Virus record (IMG/VR): IMGVR_UViG_3300009158_000219
Coordinates: 1 to 22,562 of that record
Length of the DNA: 22,562 nucleotides
Source: a virus
Reading direction: 5' to 3' (one strand)
The translations under genes and the position numbers were made by a program. Of the stretch, positions 15,195 to 19,769 are shown one piece after another. How positions within the stretch are numbered: the stretch's first letter is position 1; every line of letters starts with the position of its first letter. The notes beneath the pieces are model-generated. The model worked only from the letters and a program-made list of their open reading frames with translations, searched no databases and was not told the DNA's origin.

Positions 15195-15485
15195 TTACCA
15201 AACAATTGCAATATCATATTCACTAAGCATAAGCTTGATAGTTTCATCTACTTCAATAACTTCTGCACCTTTAATTGCTGCTACTGAAATGTAAACTGAA
15301 TCACCTGCTGCTACAGTTTTAACTTCTTCACCTACTGCAAACACTTCTAAACGTGTCCATTGTTTCATTGCTTCTTGCTCAATGTGCGCTTTATCCGCTT
15401 CACTTAATTGGATAGCTGATTCTTTCATTATTGGTTGGTTAACCAATACTCTACGTCCTTTTAGACTCTTAAATGCTGTACTCAT
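15195..15485 (-). CDS. GroES-like co-chaperonin candidate
   Basis: 96 residues, the length of GroES. The order of elements fits: a start strand GRRVLVNQP, where GroES has its RVIVK strand; a helical and variable region; LEVFAVGEEVKTVAAGDSVYI (46-66), matching the VxAVGxG...VKxGDxVxx segment; and DETIKLMLSEYDIAIVW at the end, very close to the EEVLIMxExDILAIV end of bacterial GroES. The mobile loop in the middle seems replaced by a helical stretch (SEADKAHIEQEAMKQW). If right, it would work with the host GroEL to fold phage proteins, as T4 gp31 does. This is a pattern match, not a search result. Confidence 0.55.
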   Translation of the reverse strand: MSTAFKSLKGRRVLVNQPIMKESAIQLSEADKAHIEQEAMKQWTRLEVFAVGEEVKTVAAGDSVYISVAAIKGAEVIEVDETIKLMLSEYDIAIVW

Positions 15486-16447
15486 GGTTTTTGTTTTTTA
15501 TTATAACTTAACATTTCTACTTTTAATTTTGGATAACTGTTATACCCCACCAAATTAAAGTCCTGTAAAGATAATGAATTAATTACACTATTAAAGTTTA
15601 AACTTGATGGATTTTCTAAAAAAAGTTTAAACTTAGATTTATCAATTTCTAGTTTACTTTCTCCATGCCATTCTGGATCACGAGACATTAACTTTTTAGC
15701 TACATTAATTTGGTTATCATAAATATGTACATTCTTTAACTCTCCTATTACTGCGTTGCATTTGTATCCTGTTAAGATTTCCAGTACTTGTGCTAGTGCA
15801 GCATAGAACATTATATTAACAGGAGTACCTAAGAAAAAATCTGTAGACCTTTGACTCCATACTAATGTAAACTTATAAGTATCATTATATGGTTGGCACA
15901 CTACCTGGAAAGAATAATGACAAGGAGGTAAACACATATTAGGTAAATCAGCAGGGTTCCAAGAGTTAACAATTAATGATGTTGACATAGGTGTTTTAAT
16001 CATGGAAGAAACAAGGTTAAATAACTGATCAACTCCATTGGAGTTTCTCCACTGATGAGAATAGATCTTACCCATATCATAAATATGCGCGGGTAATTCT
16101 TCAATCTTTTTATCATCATTTTTCCAATCCTCATATAATGCTTTTACTGTTGTTTCATTGTACTTATTAAATCTGGCCCAATCTTTATCCCAGAACCTAA
16201 CACCACTTTTCCACAAATCTCTTATATCTGTAGAACCAGACATAAAAAATAATAACTCAGCTATTGCTCCTTTGAAATAAATCTCTTTAGTGGTTAATGC
16301 TGGAAACCCAACACTAGGTCTGCAATACAAATTGATCATTGCTATCTCAATTCTTTCTACTCCTTTTCTATTTGGGTCTTCATACTTGTAACCCCCATAA
16401 TAAATCTCCTCTAATACTTTCTTGTACTGCGTATCAAATACTGCCAT
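15482..16447 (-). CDS. thyA: Thymidylate synthase (ThyA type)
   Basis: 321 residues. It methylates dUMP to dTMP with methylenetetrahydrofolate. The active-site segment NMCLPPCHYSFQ (170-181) has catalytic Cys176 and His177. The substrate-binding stretch WSQRSTDFFLGTPVNI (197-212) has the usual Gln-Arg-Ser, Asp203, Gly207 and Asn211. FPALTTKEIYFKG (48-60) and ELLFFMSGSTDIRDLW (64-79) match the N-terminal folate and structural motifs, and VHIYDNQI is the late conserved HxYxNH-type motif with Asp for His. The length is slightly above the bacterial norm. It supports phage DNA synthesis in an AT-rich genome. It overlaps the GroES-like gene by four bases. Confidence 0.95.
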   Translation of the reverse strand: MAVFDTQYKKVLEEIYYGGYKYEDPNRKGVERIEIAMINLYCRPSVGFPALTTKEIYFKGAIAELLFFMSGSTDIRDLWKSGVRFWDKDWARFNKYNETTVKALYEDWKNDDKKIEELPAHIYDMGKIYSHQWRNSNGVDQLFNLVSSMIKTPMSTSLIVNSWNPADLPNMCLPPCHYSFQVVCQPYNDTYKFTLVWSQRSTDFFLGTPVNIMFYAALAQVLEILTGYKCNAVIGELKNVHIYDNQINVAKKLMSRDPEWHGESKLEIDKSKFKLFLENPSSLNFNSVINSLSLQDFNLVGYNSYPKLKVEMLSYNKKQKP

Positions 16448-16471
16448 ATATCCTTTTTATAAATTACTTCT

Positions 16472-16506
16472 CAAAAAATAAGCTCTAAGTTTTTACCTCA
16501 GAGCTT
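16472..16506 (-). terminator. Intrinsic terminator between the small phage gene and thyA
   Basis: A 10-bp stem on the minus strand, AAGCTCTGAG with CTTAGAGCTT (16480-16489 and 16497-16506), with one G-U pair that would be a mismatch on the other strand. The T tract TTTTTTG follows. It lies about 70 bases after the stop of the gene at 16576 and only about 25 bases before the start of thyA. Confidence 0.8.
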
Positions 16507-16575
16507 AAGTCTTATCAATCAAATAAAAATAAATGTACCGTAAACATCTATATTACGGATGTAAAGATATGTATT

Positions 16576-16839
16576 TTATACTAATTCTTTATACATTTTT
16601 TTAAATATTTTTTCAGGTAGCATATCATACTCCCCGTTCCAATCCTGTATAAGATAGTCCCCCTTATCCATTCTCAATTCTCTACCCCCGGTGTTAATCC
16701 ATAAAGCAAAAAACTTTTTCTGCCTATAATCAACCATACCTTCAAAGTTTTCTCTGCTAGCAATTTCTAAAGCCATCTTCTCTGTACCATCATACTGCAT
16801 TGCCTCAATAGTCTTTGGTCTCTCTGTATATAATTTCAT
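16576..16839 (-). CDS. Conserved small phage protein of unknown function
   Basis: 87 residues from the ATG at 16839; a GTG two codons earlier is possible. The layout ERPKTIEAMQYDGT, then LWINTGGRELRMDKGDYLI, then a Gly-Glu and PEKIFKKMY is a pattern seen in many phage and prophage hypothetical proteins (RP..IEAxxxDG...GDyiI...GE....P.iF...Y). The biochemical role is not known. It has its own promoter box at 16859 and terminator at 16472, so it is a single-gene unit. Confidence 0.7.
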   Translation of the reverse strand: MKLYTERPKTIEAMQYDGTEKMALEIASRENFEGMVDYRQKKFFALWINTGGRELRMDKGDYLIQDWNGEYDMLPEKIFKKMYKELV

Positions 16840-16858
16840 ACTCACAATTTTAATAATA

Positions 16859-16866
16859 CAAAGATA
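16859..16866 (-). promoter_or_regulatory. -7 box for the 87-residue phage gene, fused to a terminator
   Basis: TATCTTTG on the minus strand fits TAnnTTTG. It begins at the end of the T tract of the terminator at 16866-16912. The predicted leader to the ATG at 16839 is only about 13 bases. Confidence 0.45.
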
Positions 16867-16912
16867 TAAAAAAACCCAGGAAGTAATTCTTGATCAGAGA
16901 AACTTTCCTGGG
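16866..16912 (-). terminator. Intrinsic terminator of putative small RNA 2
   Basis: Stem CCCAGGAA/TTCCTGGG (16875-16882 and 16905-16912), extendable past a bulged base, followed on the minus strand by seven T. No coding region lies directly upstream on this strand, so it closes a non-coding unit. Confidence 0.8.
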
Positions 16913-16996
16913 GGTAGTAAAGTTATAGATAAATCTTTTCCCTTACTGAGAAGTCCAAACCTGGGACGCTGTTCTATTGGTAAGCGTGTCTGGCAC
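16867..16996 (-). ncRNA. Putative small RNA 2 (about 130 nt)
   Basis: A minus-strand non-coding unit between the -7 box at 17003-17010 and the terminator at 16866-16912. It contains a hairpin ACGCT/AGCGT (16966-16970 and 16983-16987) and a small CCA/TGG hairpin. The plus strand resembles a tRNA D-arm for a short stretch, but no cloverleaf can be built. No open frame of useful length. Confidence 0.4.
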
Positions 16997-17002
16997 ATAA
17001 TA

Positions 17003-17010
17003 CAAATATA
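17003..17010 (-). promoter_or_regulatory. -7 box fused to the terminator of small RNA 1
   Basis: TATATTTG on the minus strand, directly after the T-rich tail of the terminator at 17011-17041. It is placed to drive putative small RNA 2. No -33 TTTG at the right distance. Confidence 0.45.
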
Positions 17011-17041
17011 AAACAAAATCCCCAGACTGGCATCTGAGGAT
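17011..17041 (-). terminator. Intrinsic terminator of putative small RNA 1
   Basis: On the minus strand, ATCCTCAGA pairs with TCTGGGGAT (17033-17041 and 17018-17026) through a 6-base loop and runs into TTTGTTTT. One pair is U-G on this strand and A-C on the other, so the minus strand is favoured. Confidence 0.8.
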
Positions 17042-17088
17042 CTTCTTACCTAACTAAGTTAACGAGTTTTTTCACATGTAAGTATGAA
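17011..17088 (-). ncRNA. Putative small RNA 1 (about 77 nt)
   Basis: A minus-strand unit from the -7 box at 17095-17102 to the terminator at 17011-17041, non-coding. It shares TTAGGTAAGA, a similar hairpin and the tail ATTTTGTTTT with the unit at 14342-14414. The two would form one small-RNA family within the phage. Confidence 0.45.
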
Positions 17089-17094
17089 CTTGTG

Positions 17095-17102
17095 CAAATA
17101 TA
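17095..17102 (-). promoter_or_regulatory. -7 box for putative small RNA 1
   Basis: TATATTTG on the minus strand, preceded by no terminator. No clear TTTG at the -33 distance, although TTG occurs 12 bases upstream. Confidence 0.4.
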
Positions 17103-17128
17103 ATAACATTGGTACAATATCAGATAAT

Positions 17129-17142
17129 AATTCCCGGGAATT
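17129..17142. promoter_or_regulatory. 14-bp perfect palindrome in the divergent region
   Basis: AATTCCCGGGAATT is self-complementary over all 14 bases, has a GC core in an AT-rich genome and lies between the minus-strand and plus-strand transcription units. This suits an operator for a dimeric regulator. No regulator gene is assigned to it. Confidence 0.35.
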
Positions 17143-17149
17143 TTCACCC

Positions 17150-17425
17150 CGTGTGTAATACATAACTTGACTTACGCCTTTTGGGCCTGATGTATGTAAG
17201 AGAGGGTGGTGGTTTTGTTGTATGCGTGAGGTTGTGGTGACCCCTAAACCGCAAGCCCCCGGCCCTTGCGCCAAGACATGGTACCCCCTGTCTTTTCACA
17301 ATGACCTAAGCAGCTCTGCGCAAAGCTCCGCCAACTTTTACCTCTGGCAAAAAGTTACTACACTTTGCTTGATCCACTTGACCTTGGCATCCTGCTGTCT
17401 GCTTCTGGCAGCCATCAGTCTGTCT
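17150..17425. other. GC-richer, hairpin-rich intergenic stretch without a convincing gene
   Basis: About 275 bases with visibly more C and G than the surroundings. Hairpins include ATACAT/ATGTAT around a GCC/GGC core near 17158-17197, CGCAAG/CTTGCG (17250-17270), AAGACA/TGTCTT (17273-17294), AACTTTT/AAAAGTT (17333-17356) and CTGC/GCAG (about 17392-17412). Short frames exist on both strands but lack protein-like composition. It may be a structured RNA, a leader or a regulatory or replication element; I cannot decide which. Confidence 0.4.
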
Positions 17426-17442
17426 TCTAACCCTGAAGTAAA
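17424..17442 (+). promoter_or_regulatory. CTAACCCT motif, copy 1
   Basis: CTTCTAACCCTGAAGTAAA: the shared plus-strand motif, here with GTAAA in place of TTAAA and without the long T run before it. The ATG of the next gene is about 30 bases further. It is the least conserved of the four copies. Confidence 0.5.
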
Positions 17443-17465
17443 CTTGAAATTATAAATTTAAAGTT

Positions 17466-17723
17466 ATGAAAATCATAGTATCTACAGCCAAATTCTCAAA
17501 GAATGAGAATTCAACTTACGTTAGTGTTCTTAACAACAAAGTTCCAAACTTTGTAGTTAACAACAAGTATGCCGCCGGTGTTGGCATACCTGCGGGCTCA
17601 TTTGCCATTGTAAATTATACAATGGAAAAAAGCCCTTGTGGCAAGTTTGACAATATCAAACTTGAGCTGATTGCTAAAATCAGTGGAACTGATTACGCAA
17701 AGCTAGTGCTCTCTGAGGAATGA
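17466..17723 (+). CDS. Small hypothetical early-type protein
   Basis: 85 residues, not recognised. Beta-rich: MKIIVSTAKFSKNENSTYV, then NKYAAGVGIPAGSFAIVNY and KLELIAKISGTDYAKLVL, suggesting a small barrel. First gene of the plus-strand block, preceded by CTAACCCT copy 1 and ending at a terminator, so it forms a unit of its own. Confidence 0.6.
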   Translation: MKIIVSTAKFSKNENSTYVSVLNNKVPNFVVNNKYAAGVGIPAGSFAIVNYTMEKSPCGKFDNIKLELIAKISGTDYAKLVLSEE

Positions 17724-17752
17724 TATCCTCAAGAGCATTAGCTCTTTTTTTT
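17708..17752 (+). terminator. Terminator with a competing upstream hairpin
   Basis: AAGAGC/GCTCTT (17731-17736 and 17741-17746, loop ATTA) followed by T8 makes an intrinsic terminator. A second hairpin, GCTCT-C-TGAGGA with TCCTCA-AGAGC (17708-17736), uses the same AAGAGC strand and includes the end of the upstream gene. The two cannot form together. Confidence 0.8.
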
Positions 17753-17814
17753 CTCTTGTAAACCTGAATAGCTCATGCATACAGCGCATACATATGCAGG
17801 TGTGCTGTTCCCTA

Positions 17815-17835
17815 TTTTTTCTAACCCTTAAATTA
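17815..17835 (+). promoter_or_regulatory. CTAACCCT motif, copy 2
   Basis: A T run leads into CTAACCCT (17821-17828), then AAA and TTAAAGAGATATAG just before the ATG at 17847. It lies 63-70 bases after the preceding terminator. The T run, the octamer and TTAAAG are shared with copy 3. Confidence 0.6.
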
Positions 17836-17846
17836 AAGAGATATAG

Positions 17847-18302
17847 ATGTTAAACAATATAACCTTGAAACATATGGACAAGATAGTACAAGTTGCTCTG
17901 AATGCAACATTTAAACCGGAAACTATAAACGCGTTGATGGAAGTAATCAATGCTACACCTAATCCTGTAATGGCAACAGAACTGTTGTTAGGGATCTATG
18001 AAGAACCAGAGTTGCTGAAGGTAATAGATGACAGAGGGACAATTAAGACCTTGGAATCTGTGAACCACTGGGAAAACACAGTATACTATAGTTATGATGA
18101 GGAGAAGATCATCAGGTTCTATATTTTACCTGATCAAGACAAGTCTGAGGTAAACTTAGAAAACTATGAACATTTTGAGCAGCAGTGGAGAAGTGGGCAC
18201 GATTTGCAATCTGTACAGTTACCTACAGGTGAAATGAGAAAGTGTAATGGAAGTTGTGGTGTAGATCAATGGCTACATTACAAGAGTCCAGAGGTCAAAT
18301 GA
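17847..18302 (+). CDS. Hypothetical early-type protein
   Basis: 151 residues, not recognised. The N-terminal half is helical (DKIVQVALNATFKPETINAL, then TELLLGIYEEPELLKVI). The C-terminal half is acidic and mixed, with HWENTVYYSYDEEKIIRFY and a CNGSCG pair near the end that could bind metal. It is a single-gene unit between CTAACCCT copy 2 and a strong terminator. Confidence 0.6.
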   Translation: MLNNITLKHMDKIVQVALNATFKPETINALMEVINATPNPVMATELLLGIYEEPELLKVIDDRGTIKTLESVNHWENTVYYSYDEEKIIRFYILPDQDKSEVNLENYEHFEQQWRSGHDLQSVQLPTGEMRKCNGSCGVDQWLHYKSPEVK

Positions 18303-18306
18303 CAAT

Positions 18307-18345
18307 GAGAATAACAGGAGAATACAAATCCTGTTATTCTCTTTT
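18307..18345 (+). terminator. Intrinsic terminator
   Basis: A perfect 13-bp stem GAGAATAACAGGA/TCCTGTTATTCTC (18307-18319 and 18329-18341) and TTTT. It follows the 151-residue gene by four bases. Confidence 0.9.
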
Positions 18346-18354
18346 ATAAACCCC

Positions 18355-18380
18355 TTTTTTTTCTAACCCTTAGCTTAAAG
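18355..18380 (+). promoter_or_regulatory. CTAACCCT motif, copy 3
   Basis: A run of T after CCCC leads into CTAACCCT (18363-18370), then TTAGC and TTAAAGTGATATAC. It matches copy 2 also in GATATA downstream. The next ATG, at 18416, is about 45 bases away. Confidence 0.6.
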
Positions 18381-18415
18381 TGATATACAATGTTTAACTA
18401 ATAAACTTATAAACG

Positions 18416-18850
18416 ATGAAAGCAGTATTCAAGAACTCTTATCCAAGTAAAAACGGTAATGAAGTATTCGTATTCAGATTAGCTGGTAGCACAGAAGAGC
18501 TAGAGCAGTATGTGTCTGATAATCCACGTATGCCTGCTGATGATGATGGAACACCGTTGTTCTTTACAACATTTCCAACATTAAACTATGCTGATAAGGC
18601 AGGTGTGGATGTGTACCGTAGTTCAAAAGGTTCTTATTCTCTGGAGAATTCAGAGATCAGAAGAGCTCAGGCTTTGGCGAAAACTATGGGTGCGGAGACT
18701 GAGTTCAGAAGTGCAATGGTACAAAGTGTTATCGGTTCAGTATTTAAACTGAAAGCAAGTAACCCTTTTGCAGCTGTTACTGATGCTCCTGTAGCTCAAG
18801 TAGCTGAAGTTGCACCTTCTGACCTAGAAGCAGAAGTAGACGGTGAATAA
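18416..18850 (+). CDS. Hypothetical early-type protein
   Basis: 144 residues, not recognised. It begins MKAVFKNSYPSKNGNEVFVF (beta), then GSTEELEQYVSDNPRMPADD, a polar middle, and an acidic Ala/Val-rich tail (VAQVAEVAPSDLEAEVDGE). An acidic tail on a small basic-to-neutral core is common in phage single-stranded-DNA-binding proteins, but there is no other support for that. Its own motif and terminator make it a single-gene unit. Confidence 0.6.
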   Translation: MKAVFKNSYPSKNGNEVFVFRLAGSTEELEQYVSDNPRMPADDDGTPLFFTTFPTLNYADKAGVDVYRSSKGSYSLENSEIRRAQALAKTMGAETEFRSAMVQSVIGSVFKLKASNPFAAVTDAPVAQVAEVAPSDLEAEVDGE

Positions 18851-18921
18851 TAGTACCCGTGTAAAGATGTCCCATAACACAGGGGAGTGAGAAGTCTTGG
18901 AACTCAATGTGTGAAAGTATT

Positions 18922-18962
18922 GCAGCAGTAACGTAGGAAACTATGTTGCTGTTGCTTTTTTT
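18922..18962 (+). terminator. Intrinsic terminator with a 15-bp stem
   Basis: GCAGCAGTAACGTAG pairs with CTATGTTGCTGTTGC (18922-18936 and 18941-18955) over 15 positions with three G-U pairs and a GAAA tetraloop, then T7. The G-U pairs and T tract fix it to the plus strand. The 70 bases before it, after the gene, also look structured. Confidence 0.88.
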
Positions 18963-18974
18963 GTCCTGATACCC

Positions 18975-18999
18975 TTTTCTTTCTAACCCTTTGGTTAAA
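18975..18999 (+). promoter_or_regulatory. CTAACCCT motif, copy 4, before the non-coding region
   Basis: CCCTTTTCTTTCTAACCCT (octamer at 18983-18990) followed by TTGG and TTAAAC. No gene starts within 500 bases downstream; instead the structured non-coding region begins. If the motif is a promoter, this copy would drive that RNA and the alpha-CTD-like gene after it. Confidence 0.5.
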
Positions 19000-19014
19000 C
19001 AGGACTGTGTGCTG

Positions 19015-19495
19015 AATATATACACATACATAAGTGATGATAAGTCAAGACATATAATTATTATAGCCTTACTTATCTACTTATTCACACATAAACAAGA
19101 CTACAATTATTATGTTGTACAAGATATTATATACTCAGTCAGCATCAATAAGATTATACTTATACAATGATATAATGCTTGGTACAATACAGAGAGTTGT
19201 CTCCACCGTGTGGGCAAAGTAGACTCACATCCTGATAATCAGGTAGTTATATTTTAGGCATAATTAAAAATTGTGCGTGAAAAGGTGTGAGAAGATGATG
19301 GACAGAAAAACTATCACCTAATTAAACACTTTAAGTAAGTGAGTTAAATCACTGATACAGCTATACATACAATTAAATATATAGCTAAACAAGTATAAGT
19401 ACATTAATCTATCATACTATTAGTCTTAGTACTAGTATTATCTATAGTAATAGTATTAACAGTATTACTTATATTAGTACTATATCAAATAAGAG
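19015..19495 (+). ncRNA. Structured non-coding region A, candidate RNA or long leader
   Basis: About 480 bases with no gene. Helices seen: GATAAGT/ACTTATC near 19040-19080; a long hairpin 19115-19187 (TTGTAC, AAG and ATTATAT pairing with ATATAAT, CTT and GTACAA, 16 bp in all, with an inner ATAAG/CTTAT); GTCT-CCAC-CGT-GTGG and AGAC (19199-19224); a three-way junction closed by CTCACA/TGTGAG (19224-19229 and 19286-19291) holding CCTGA/TCAGG and GCATAATT/AATTGTGC; CACTT/AAGTG; and AGCTATA/TATAGCT (19359-19386). A U-G pair in the GCATAATT helix favours the plus strand. Random AT-rich DNA gives some hairpins, so the longer nested helices carry the argument. Confidence 0.5.
19428..19481. repeat. 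Nested inverted repeat
   Basis: Outer arms AGTACTA/TAGTACT (19428-19434 and 19475-19481) enclose inner arms AGTAATA/TATTACT (19446-19452 and 19463-19469). The surrounding sequence is almost only A, T and TAGTA-like words. It could extrude as a cruciform, be an operator or unwinding element, or be the end of RNA A. Confidence 0.6.
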
Positions 19496-19498
19496 TAT

Positions 19499-19516
19499 TA
19501 TAGTATCCGGTCTATT
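19499..19516 (+). repeat. Direct repeat, left copy
   Basis: TATAGTATCCGGTCTATT, 17 of 18 bases identical to the copy at 19752-19769. It lies 28 bases before the alpha-CTD-like gene. Confidence 0.75.
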
Positions 19517-19543
19517 TGCAAATTCAACTAAAAAATATAAACA

Positions 19544-19756
19544 ATGGAAGACTTAACAGTAAGAAGTAAAACAGTGCTTAGTATTCTAGGTATTGAAACA
19601 GTAGAACAATTAGTTAATACTGAGTTACCTGAAATAGGTACAGTCTTAAGAAGAGATTTCTTTGGAGTGTATTTAACCTACTCTAGAAAGGTAGATGAGG
19701 AATTAAGAAAACTTATTGATGATACTATAGATAGTGTAGCTAATGCTATACTATAG
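19544..19756 (+). CDS. Stand-alone RNA polymerase alpha C-terminal-domain-like protein
   Basis: 70 residues. EDLTVRSKTVLSILGIETVEQLV (2-24) follows the opening of bacterial alpha-CTD (LxLTVRSxNxLKxxGIxTVxxLV), and SRKVDEELRKLID (47-59) fits the closing helix (GKKSLxEIKxxL). This is a helix-hairpin-helix-like fold that binds DNA and transcription factors. Arg7 and Lys49 line up with E. coli Arg265 and Lys298, which contact UP-element DNA; Thr10 replaces Asn268. The loop between is longer and diverged. No other RNA polymerase part is present. It could redirect host RNA polymerase to phage promoters. It sits alone between two structured non-coding stretches and is flanked by an 18-bp direct repeat. 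The fold call is by eye. Confidence 0.6.
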   Translation: MEDLTVRSKTVLSILGIETVEQLVNTELPEIGTVLRRDFFGVYLTYSRKVDEELRKLIDDTIDSVANAIL

Positions 19757-19769
19757 TATCCGGTTTATT
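19752..19769 (+). repeat. Direct repeat, right copy
   Basis: TATAGTATCCGGTTTATT, containing the TAG stop codon of the alpha-CTD-like gene. The overlapping ATACTATAGTAT (19748-19759) is a perfect 12-bp palindrome. Confidence 0.75.

Noticed and set aside
16953-17000. A tRNA-like D-arm on the plus strand (ACGCTGTTCTATTGGTAAGCGT)
   Set aside because: No matching acceptor, anticodon or T-arm can be built on either side, and the T-loop consensus is absent. It is kept only as a hairpin in putative small RNA 2.
17059-17455. Short open frames on both strands in the divergent region
   Set aside because: They overlap each other and the hairpin-rich stretch, have odd composition and no good start context, and run into the promoter motif.
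18777-19031. A minus-strand frame of 84 codons
   Set aside because: It lies across the end of a plus-strand gene, its terminator and motif copy 4; a shadow frame.
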